Shown: one piece after another, positions 58,327-64,000 of the stretch
How the letters are laid out: each line of letters begins with the position of its first letter
Position numbering within the stretch: position 1 is the stretch's first letter
Assembly (NCBI RefSeq): GCF_004011505.1
Contig: NZ_SAUN01000001.1
Location: 6,599,501-6,663,500 of the forward strand
Direction of reading: 5' to 3'
Length of the DNA: 64,000 nt
DNA from: Nonomuraea polychroma
Lineage (GTDB): Bacteria > Actinomycetota > Actinomycetes > Streptosporangiales > Streptosporangiaceae
The notes under the pieces: model-generated
Databases searched by the model: none
Told to the model about the DNA's origin: nothing
Seen by the model: the letters and a program-made list of their open reading frames with translations, nothing else
Position numbers and translations under genes: made by a program

Positions 58327-58342
58327 TTGTTATCGTTAACAA
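58327..58342. promoter_or_regulatory. LacI-type palindrome upstream of chvE
   Basis: TTGTTATCGTTAACAA is a palindrome with one mismatched pair around a central CG. It shares the TGTTAnCGTT core with the operators at araB and at the YtfQ-type gene. It lies 124 bp before the chvE start. Confidence 0.7.
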
Positions 58343-58373
58343 CGTCTATGTCAACGGTCGACCATAACCTCAT

Positions 58374-58384
58374 GGAAACGTTCC
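58374..58384. promoter_or_regulatory. Second LacI-like half-palindrome upstream of chvE
   Basis: GGAAACGTTCC is a short near-palindrome of the GGAAACGTTTCC type bound by many LacI/CcpA-family regulators, 32 bp beyond the first site. It may serve a different sugar regulator or mark the promoter. Confidence 0.4.
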
Positions 58385-58402
58385 GGTAACGCCTCCACCA
58401 GG

Positions 58403-59386
58403 TCAGCGGCGCGATCGGGCCGAGAACAAGCGCTGCAGCAAGATGAAGACGAAGAGCAACAATCCGATGAAGATCTTTGTCCACCACGAGTTGAGCGTGC
58501 CCTCGAAGCTGATGATCGTCTGGATCAGGCCCAGCACGAGCACTCCGAGCACAGTGCCGAGGACGAAACCGCTGCCCCCGGTGAGCAGCGTACCTCCGAT
58601 GACGACCGCTGCGATCGCGTCCAGCTCCATGCCCACGGCGTGCAGGCCGTAGCCGGAGAGCATGTAGAACGACAGCAGCACCCCGCCGAGCGCCGAGCAG
58701 AAGCCGCTGATCGTGTAGACCGCGATCTTCGTCCGTGCCACGGGCAGCCCCATCAGCAGCGCCGACTGCTCGCTGCCGCCGGTGGCGTACACGGACCTGC
58801 CCAGGCGCGTGTAATGCAGGACATACGCCGCCACACCCACGACCACCAAAGCAATGATCACGCTCGGTGAGATCCACAGGTCCGCGAACAGGTCGATCCG
58901 CGTCTGCGCGAACGCCGTGAACGTGGGGTCCTCGATCGGGATCGAGTCCGTTCCGATCGTGTAACACAGCCCGCGCGCCAGGAACATGCCCGCCAGCGTC
59001 ACGATGAACGGCTGGATGTCGAAGGCGTGGATGATGTAGCCCATCACCAGCCCGAGCCCGGACCCGATGGCCAGCACCAGCGGCACCACCAGGTACGGCG
59101 GCCACCCGGGCCCCGCCATCAGGCTCGCCGAGACCATCGTGGACAGTGCCACGACCGAGCCCACGGACAGGTCGATGCCCCCGGTGAGGATCACGAACGT
59201 CAACCCCACCGCGACCACCAGCAGGAAGCCGTTGTCGATGAAGACGTTGAGAATGACCTGCCCGCTGGCGAAACCCTCGTAGCGGATGCCGCCCACCACG
59301 AACATGGCGGCGAACAGGCAGCCGGTCACCAGGACCGGCAGGTACTTGGCCGGGATGGACGTCCGGCCCATCGCTATCGTCGTCAT
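58403..59386 (-). CDS. yjfF: Sugar ABC transporter permease (YjfF-like)
   Basis: This 327-residue permease has about nine helices, FVILTGGIDLSVGSVVALST near 67-86 and DAIAAVVIGGTLLTGGSGFV near 245-264, the RbsC-type cytoplasmic and coupling signatures. It is the second permease of a YtfQ-YtfR-YtfT-YjfF set, which imports galactofuranose in E. coli; the homologous AraUVWZ system of Shewanella imports L-arabinose. The ATG overlaps the ytfT stop (ATGA). It is last in its operon; chvE begins 199 bp downstream. Confidence 0.92.
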   Translation of the reverse strand: MTTIAMGRTSIPAKYLPVLVTGCLFAAMFVVGGIRYEGFASGQVILNVFIDNGFLLVVAVGLTFVILTGGIDLSVGSVVALSTMVSASLMAGPGWPPYLVVPLVLAIGSGLGLVMGYIIHAFDIQPFIVTLAGMFLARGLCYTIGTDSIPIEDPTFTAFAQTRIDLFADLWISPSVIIALVVVGVAAYVLHYTRLGRSVYATGGSEQSALLMGLPVARTKIAVYTISGFCSALGGVLLSFYMLSGYGLHAVGMELDAIAAVVIGGTLLTGGSGFVLGTVLGVLVLGLIQTIISFEGTLNSWWTKIFIGLLLFVFILLQRLFSARSRR

Positions 59387-60396
59387 GCGGTCACCCGCAC
59401 CTTCTCCTCAGGGGCCGGGCTGGGCGGTGCGGTGCGCCCGCGCCGGCGGAACGCCTTCGCGCGGAAGGACGGGGACTGGATGAGGCAGACGGCCGTCACG
59501 ACCAGCGCCTTGAACAGCAGCGTGGTCTCCGGCGGCACACCGATCGAGTAGATGGTCGTGGTCAGCGTCTGGATGATCAGCGCGCCGAGCACGGTGCCGC
59601 TGAGCGAGAACCGGCCGCCGGCCAGAGACGTGCCGCCGATCACGACGGCGAGGATGGCGTCCAGCTCGATCCACAGGCCGGCGTTGTTGCCGTCGGCGCT
59701 GGAGACGTTCGAGCTGATCATCAGGCCGGCGACGCCCGCGCACAGGGCGGCGAACGCGTACACCACGATGATGATCCCGCGCGCCCGGATGCCGGCGAGC
59801 CTGCTGGCCTCGGCGTTGCCGCCGACGGACTCCAGCAGCATGCCCAGCGCCAGCCGCCGGGTCAGGAACGCGGTGATCGCCAGCACGGCGACCACGATGA
59901 TCACGCCGAACGGCAGGGTCAGCCAGTAGCCGCCGCCGATCACCTTGAACGCCGGGCTGTTGATCGTGATGATCTGCCCGTCGGTGATGAGCTGGGCCAG
60001 GCCGCGGCCGGCCACCATGAGGATGAGTGTGGCGATGATCGGCTGGATGCCGACGGCGGCGACCAGGAACCCGTTCCAGGCCCCCAGCACCAGGCACAGC
60101 CCGAGCGCCGCCGCCACAGCGGTGAACAGGCTCGCGTCCTGGCTGATCAGCAGGCACGCCAGCGCGCCCGAGATCGCCACCACCGAGCCGACCGACAGGT
60201 CGATGCCGCCGGTGGCGATGACCAGCGTCATGCCGAGCGACACCAGGATCAGCGGCGCGCCGAAGCGCAGGATGTCGATCAGGCTGCCATAGAGGTGGCC
60301 GTCCTTGACCTCGATCGAGAAGAAGCTGGGCGTGAAGAACACGTTCAGCGCCAGCAGCAGCACGAGGACCACCACCGGCCACAGCAGGCGTCTCAT
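59383..60396 (-). CDS. ytfT: Sugar ABC transporter permease (YtfT-like)
   Basis: The 337-residue permease has the same signatures in slightly different form: TLVIATGGIDLSVGSVVAIS near 57-76 and ELDAILAVVIGGTSLAGGRF near 245-264. It presumably forms a heterodimer with the YjfF-like permease. Overlaps of 4 nt with both neighbours (ytfR stop at its start, yjfF start at its end) point to tight co-translation. The C-terminal tail (KAFRRRGRTAPPSPAPEE) is basic then Pro-rich and likely cytoplasmic. Confidence 0.92.
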   Translation of the reverse strand: MRRLLWPVVVLVLLLALNVFFTPSFFSIEVKDGHLYGSLIDILRFGAPLILVSLGMTLVIATGGIDLSVGSVVAISGALACLLISQDASLFTAVAAALGLCLVLGAWNGFLVAAVGIQPIIATLILMVAGRGLAQLITDGQIITINSPAFKVIGGGYWLTLPFGVIIVVAVLAITAFLTRRLALGMLLESVGGNAEASRLAGIRARGIIIVVYAFAALCAGVAGLMISSNVSSADGNNAGLWIELDAILAVVIGGTSLAGGRFSLSGTVLGALIIQTLTTTIYSIGVPPETTLLFKALVVTAVCLIQSPSFRAKAFRRRGRTAPPSPAPEEKVRVTA

Positions 60397-61904
60397 GAGG
60401 CTCGCCCTCCGCTCGCGATGGTCTCCATCAGCACGTCCGTCGTCAGCGACTCGTCGTTGGGCAGCTCGGCCACCAGCCGCCGGTCACGCAGGACCTCGAC
60501 CTTGTGGCTGAGCCGCAGCACCTCCTCCAGCTCGGCGGAGATGAACAGCACCGCCATGCCACCGTCGGAGAGCTCCGCCACGAGCCGCTGGATCTCGGTC
60601 TTCGCGCCGACGTCGATGCCCCGGGTGGGCTCGTCGAGGATGAGCAGCTTGGGCTCGAGGATGAGCCATCTGGCCAGCAGGACCTTCTGCTGGTTGCCGC
60701 CGCTGAGGTTGCGGACGAGGTGCTCGGGGTTGGGCGGGCTGATCTTCAGCGCCTTGATGTACTTGCCGACCAGCTCGTCCTGCTGCTCGCGGGGCACCGG
60801 CCTGGTCCAGCCTCTGGTGGCCTGGAGTGCCAGGATGATGTTCTCGCGGACGGTGAGGTCCGGGATGAGGCCGTCCGCCTTGCGGTTCTCCGAGCAGAAC
60901 GCGATCTTGTGGGTCATCGCGGCGCGCGGCGTGCGCAACGACGCCGGCGACCCGCCGATCGTGATCTCGCCCGTCCCGGCGTGGTCGGCGCCGAAGAGCA
61001 GTCTGGCGATCTCCGTACGGCCGGAGCCGAGGAGCCCGGCCAGGCCGACGACCTCGCCCTCGTGGATGGTCATGGTGAACGGCTCGATCGCCCCGGTACG
61101 GCCCAGCTCGCGTGCCTCGACCAGGGGGCGGTCGAAGACCTTGGCCTCCCCGTGCAGGCGCTCCAGTGCGGCCAGCTCCTGGCCGATCATCTTGGCCACC
61201 AGCTGGACCTGGCTCAGCTCGCGGGTGAGGTACTCGCCGACGAGCTTCCCGTTGCGAAGAATCGTCATGCGGTCCGAAATTTCATAGATCTGGTCGAGAA
61301 AGTGGGAGACGAAGAGGATGGCGATGCCTTCCTCCTTCAGCCGCCTCATCACCCTGAACAGCTGATCGACCTCGCCCGCGTCCAGGCTGGACGTGGGCTC
61401 GTCCAGGATCAGCACCCGGGCCTCGACGTCGATCGCCCGCGCGATGGCCACCATCTGCTGGATGGCCAGCGAGTACGTCGACAGCGGCGCGGACACGTCC
61501 AGGCTCAGCTCCAGCCGCGACAGCAGCTCGTTCGCCCGGGCCCGCATGCGCTTCCAGTCGATGCGCCCGAAGCGGCGCGGCTCGCGGCCGATGAAGATGT
61601 TCTCGGCCACAGACAGGTTCGTGCAGAGGTTGACCTCCTGGTAGACCGTGCTGATGCCGGCCTGCTGCGCCTCCAGGGGGCTGCCGAACGCGACGGGCGC
61701 GCCGCCCAGCTCGATGGTGCCCGCGTCGGCGGGGTACACGCCGGTGAGCACCTTGATCAGGGTGGACTTGCCCGCGCCGTTCTCCCCCATGAGCGCGTGC
61801 ACCTCGCCGGGCAGCAGCCGCAGGTCCACGCCGTCCAGGGCCTTCACCCCCGGGAACTGTTTGCCGATCCCGCTCATCGTCAGGACCGGCGCGGGAACTG
61901 CCAT
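60393..61904 (-). CDS. ytfR: Sugar ABC transporter ATPase (YtfR-like)
   Basis: The 503-residue tandem ATPase has a first domain with Walker A GENGAGKST near 35-43, QQMVAIARAI and LILDEPTSSLD; a second domain with degenerate Walker A GLLGSGRTE, signature LSGGNQQKVLLARWLI and LILDEPTRGIDVGAK. It drives the YtfT/YjfF permease pair. The ATG at 61904 follows AAAGGGG; a longer in-frame reading is low-complexity and rejected. It is separated from its binding-protein gene by 331 bp of hairpin-rich DNA. Confidence 0.94.
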   Translation of the reverse strand: MAVPAPVLTMSGIGKQFPGVKALDGVDLRLLPGEVHALMGENGAGKSTLIKVLTGVYPADAGTIELGGAPVAFGSPLEAQQAGISTVYQEVNLCTNLSVAENIFIGREPRRFGRIDWKRMRARANELLSRLELSLDVSAPLSTYSLAIQQMVAIARAIDVEARVLILDEPTSSLDAGEVDQLFRVMRRLKEEGIAILFVSHFLDQIYEISDRMTILRNGKLVGEYLTRELSQVQLVAKMIGQELAALERLHGEAKVFDRPLVEARELGRTGAIEPFTMTIHEGEVVGLAGLLGSGRTEIARLLFGADHAGTGEITIGGSPASLRTPRAAMTHKIAFCSENRKADGLIPDLTVRENIILALQATRGWTRPVPREQQDELVGKYIKALKISPPNPEHLVRNLSGGNQQKVLLARWLILEPKLLILDEPTRGIDVGAKTEIQRLVAELSDGGMAVLFISAELEEVLRLSHKVEVLRDRRLVAELPNDESLTTDVLMETIASGGRAS

Positions 61905-62235
61905 GTCGCCCCTTTCTGTGTTGATGGCCTCACTCCGTGAGGCCGGCTCGGTCGCCAGACGCCGCCGTCTTCCTCCGCTCTGGTCGCTGCGCTCCCGCCG
62001 CTCCTCCAGACGACGGCACTCCCTCGCGTGTTTGGGGTCTGCACCCTGCCTCGTCACTACGCTTTCTCCGCCCCGCCGTCCAGACGGCGACGCTCCTGTG
62101 CTGTTCGCACGGCCCGCACTCCGGCGGGCGTTCCTTCCGAAGGAACCCGGACCACTCCCGGGCCGCCCGTACCCCGGCCGGCGTCCCCTTCCGAAGGACT
62201 CCGGCCGAAGTGCGGTGGGCGGCCCGGGCCGGTGA
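61905..62235 (-). other. Hairpin-rich spacer between the binding-protein and ATPase genes
   Basis: No gene is seen. Two similar hairpins occur: GTTCCTTC/GAAGGAAC (62130-62146) and CCTTC/GAAGG (62187-62197), each within a longer repeated context, CGGCSGGCGTYCCYTTCCGAAGGA. Another is GCCGTC/GACGGC near 62085. They probably cause partial termination or RNA stabilisation after the binding-protein gene, as at 57055-57086. Confidence 0.55.
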
Positions 62236-63222
62236 TCAGTACTGGCGGGTGGACAGGACCTGCTTGGCCTGGTCCTGGGTGAACGTGGTCTCCTCGGTCA
62301 CCACGCGGGGCGGCACCTGCTCGCCCTTGACGACCTTCTTGGCCAGGTCCATCAGCTGCGGGCCGAGCAGCGGGGAGCACTCGACGATGTAGTTGATCTT
62401 CCCGTCGGCGAGCGCCTGCATGCCGTCCTTGACGGCGTCGACAGTGATGATCTTGATGTCCTTGCCGGGCACCTTGCCCGCGCCCTCGATGGCCTCGATG
62501 GCGCCCAGACCCATGTCGTCGTTGTGCGCGTACAGCACGTCGATGTCCGGCTGGGCCTTCAGGAAGGCCTCCATGACCTCCTTGCCCTTGGCCCGGGTGA
62601 AGTCGCCGGTCTGCGAAGCGACGATCTTGAACTTCGACTCCGCACCGATGATCTCCTGGAAGCCCGCCTTGCGGTCGTTGGCCGGGGCCGAGCCCGTCGT
62701 GCCCTGCAGCTCGACGATGTTCACCGGGTCAGTGCTGTCCTTGTACTCCTCCACCAGCCACTTACCGGCCTTGCGGCCCTCCTCCACGAAGTCCGAGCCG
62801 AGGAAGGTCTTGTAGAGGGAGGTGTCCTTGGAGTCCACGGCGCGGTCGGTCAGGATGACCGGGATCTTCGCGTTCTGCGCCTCCTTGAGCACCGTGTCCC
62901 ACCCAGACTCCACCACCGGCGAGAAGGCGATGACGTCCACCTTCTGCTGGATGTAGGAGCGAATGGCCTTGATCTGGTTCTCCTGCTTCTGCTGGGCGTC
63001 GGAGAACTTGAGCTCGATGCCCGCGTTCTTGGCCGCGTCCTGCACGGACTTGGTGTTCGCCGTCCGCCAGCCGCTCTCCGCGCCGACCTGCGAGAAGCCC
63101 ATGGTGATCGTGCTGTCGCCGCCACCGCTCGTGCCGGCAGTAGTGCTGCCGCCACCGCCACAGGCCGCCACCGACATCGCGGCGAGTCCGGCGACCACCA
63201 ACGCCGAGATCCTCTTGAACAC
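62236..63222 (-). CDS. ytfQ: Sugar ABC transporter substrate-binding lipoprotein (YtfQ/AraU-like)
   Basis: In this 328-residue protein the signal peptide ends in a lipobox (MSVAACGGG, Cys near 21), followed by a Gly/Ser/Thr linker. Ligand-domain features of YtfQ are MGFSQVGAESGWRTANTKSV near 41-60, VIAFSPVVESGWDTVL, VILTDRAV, and VLYAHNDDMGLGAIEAIEGA. YtfQ binds furanose sugars (galactofuranose, arabinofuranose). Together with ara genes and AraR-type sites, an L-arabinose (furanose) role is likely. GTG start at 63222; an operator identical to that of araB lies 19 nt upstream. Confidence 0.92.
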   Translation of the reverse strand: MFKRISALVVAGLAAMSVAACGGGGSTTAGTSGGGDSTITMGFSQVGAESGWRTANTKSVQDAAKNAGIELKFSDAQQKQENQIKAIRSYIQQKVDVIAFSPVVESGWDTVLKEAQNAKIPVILTDRAVDSKDTSLYKTFLGSDFVEEGRKAGKWLVEEYKDSTDPVNIVELQGTTGSAPANDRKAGFQEIIGAESKFKIVASQTGDFTRAKGKEVMEAFLKAQPDIDVLYAHNDDMGLGAIEAIEGAGKVPGKDIKIITVDAVKDGMQALADGKINYIVECSPLLGPQLMDLAKKVVKGEQVPPRVVTEETTFTQDQAKQVLSTRQY

Positions 63223-63240
63223 TTGGGGGGTTCCCTTCTG

Positions 63241-63255
63241 ATGTGAACGCTAACA
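63241..63255. promoter_or_regulatory. Arabinose-regulator operator before the YtfQ-like gene
   Basis: ATGTGAACGCTAACA is the exact reverse complement of the site at araB (53008-53022). A small hairpin GTCCGG/CCGGAC follows at 63256-63270, probably ending the LacI-type gene. Confidence 0.75.
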
Positions 63256-63298
63256 GTCCGGGGACCGGACGCCGGCGCCTGCTACCTTCCAGTACGGC

Positions 63299-64000
63299 TC
63301 AGACCCGGACCGTGCTGGCCCGGAGTACGAACGTCGGCGGCACCACGAGCCGCTGCCGCTCCTCGGGACCGCCTTCGAGCTGCCGTACGAGCACCTCGAT
63401 GCTGTGTCTTCCCACCGCGTCGAAGTCCTGCCTGATGGTCGTGAGCGGCGGCGAGAAGTACGCCGACTCGGGGATGTCGTCGAAGCCGACGACGCTCACC
63501 TGGTCGGGCACCCTCACCCCCTGCTCGGTGAACGCCCGCAGCACCCCGAGCGCCATCTGATCGTTGGCGACGAAGACCGCGGTGACGTTCTTCATGCGCG
63601 CCAGGCTGCGGCCCGCCTCGTATCCCGAGCGCGGGCTCCAGTCCCCGGCGAGCGGTTGCGGGGCCTCGCGGCCCGCCTGCTCCAGCGCGGCCCGCCACCC
63701 GGCCACACGGCCCTCGGCCTCCAGCCAGTCGGAGGGGCCGCTGACATGCCAGACCGTCTCGTGGCCCAGCGACAGCAGGTGCTCAGTGGCGAGCCTGCCG
63801 CCCGCGACCTGGTCCACGCAGACCACCGACACATCCCCCGCGTGGCCGCCTTCGACGGCGACGGTGGGAATGCCGAGTGGCAGGTCGGCCAGGGCCTGGG
63901 CGGCCGAGCGCTGCGGCGCGACCACCACGACCCCGTCCACCGCCTGGTCGGCCAGGTAGTCGAGGGCGTCGCGGACGCCGCTCTTGTCGATGGACTTGAG
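63299..64000 (-). CDS. Second LacI-family regulator (AraR paralogue), N-terminus cut by window
   Basis: 234 codons of the ligand domain are present; the frame is open at base 64000 and the DNA-binding domain lies outside. Sequence closely follows the regulator at 53061-54077: DGVVVVAPQ, GHETVWHVSGPSDWLEAEGR, PLAGDWSPRSGYEAGRSLAR, FVANDQMALGVLRAF, VVGFDDIPES and FSPPLTTIRQDFDAVGRH. It stands in the same position relative to an identical operator and the next structural gene, so the two loci look like duplicated regulator-operator modules. Whether both bind the same sugar is open. Confidence 0.9.
   Translation of the reverse strand, partial: LKSIDKSGVRDALDYLADQAVDGVVVVAPQRSAAQALADLPLGIPTVAVEGGHAGDVSVVCVDQVAGGRLATEHLLSLGHETVWHVSGPSDWLEAEGRVAGWRAALEQAGREAPQPLAGDWSPRSGYEAGRSLARMKNVTAVFVANDQMALGVLRAFTEQGVRVPDQVSVVGFDDIPESAYFSPPLTTIRQDFDAVGRHSIEVLVRQLEGGPEERQRLVVPPTFVLRASTVRV

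Overview
The window is about 70% GC, has strong G/C bias at third codon positions, many leaderless or GTG-started genes, and families typical of filamentous actinomycetes (SAV2177/DUF574 methyltransferase, CGNR zinc finger, DUF1707, DUF4192, F420-type LLM oxidoreductase, alditol oxidase, GuaB1). A pair resembling the 10-methyl fatty acid enzymes TmsA/TmsB fits a member of the Streptosporangiales such as Nonomuraea. The taxon is inferred from gene content only. The segment looks chromosomal, with no intact phage or transposon.

Layout. 0-3 kb: a GMC oxidoreductase (cut by the window edge) divergent from an acyl-CoA ligase, with a TetR-type palindrome between them. 3-4.5 kb: a phosphotransferase, a 41-residue charged peptide gene, and the relics of a divergent gene pair. 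4.5-7.3 kb: tmsB/tmsA preceded by two tiny ORFs. 7.3-9.9 kb: a Ser/Thr kinase coupled to a 2-hydroxyacid dehydrogenase. 10-12.2 kb: an alpha-methylacyl-CoA racemase-like gene coupled to a cytochrome P450. 12.2-14 kb: an FAD monooxygenase divergent from a TetR regulator over two identical 20-bp operators. 14-22 kb: guaB1, an SDR, an FKBP isomerase, an ATP-dependent DNA ligase (LigB type) and an RlpA-like wall protein, separated by three GC-rich tandem-repeat blocks. 22-29.5 kb: membrane and housekeeping genes (DUF1707, DUF4192, EI24, maf, DUF937, ftsH). 29.5-39.8 kb: small regulators and enzymes (DUF3616, Pth2-like, MFS, two GlxA-type regulators, methyltransferases, CGNR, VOC, PNPOx-like, MarR-GNAT fusion). 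39.9-43.6 kb: a type III polyketide synthase operon and a vWA lipoprotein.

43.6-46.4 kb is a small, eroded accessory islet. It starts at tRNA-Ala(GGC) and holds a serine-recombinase relic, a VapBC-like toxin-antitoxin pair, a DUF4262 gene and a frameshifted SNF2-helicase relic. After three conserved enzyme genes, including an alditol oxidase, the right-hand 15 kb (49.3-64 kb) is one large L-arabinose utilisation locus on the minus strand: araB-araD-araA with overlapping starts, a LacI-type regulator, a ChvE-type ABC importer, a YtfQRT/YjfF-type ABC importer, and a second LacI paralogue running off the window end. An identical 15-bp sequence lies just downstream of each LacI gene and at the start of the next structural gene. 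A related, nearly perfect palindrome precedes chvE. Together these suggest coordinate repression of uptake and catabolism.

Intergenic DNA carries most of the unusual signals: minisatellites, a hairpin covering a ribosome-binding site, phased palindromes, and several very small ORFs coupled to known genes.
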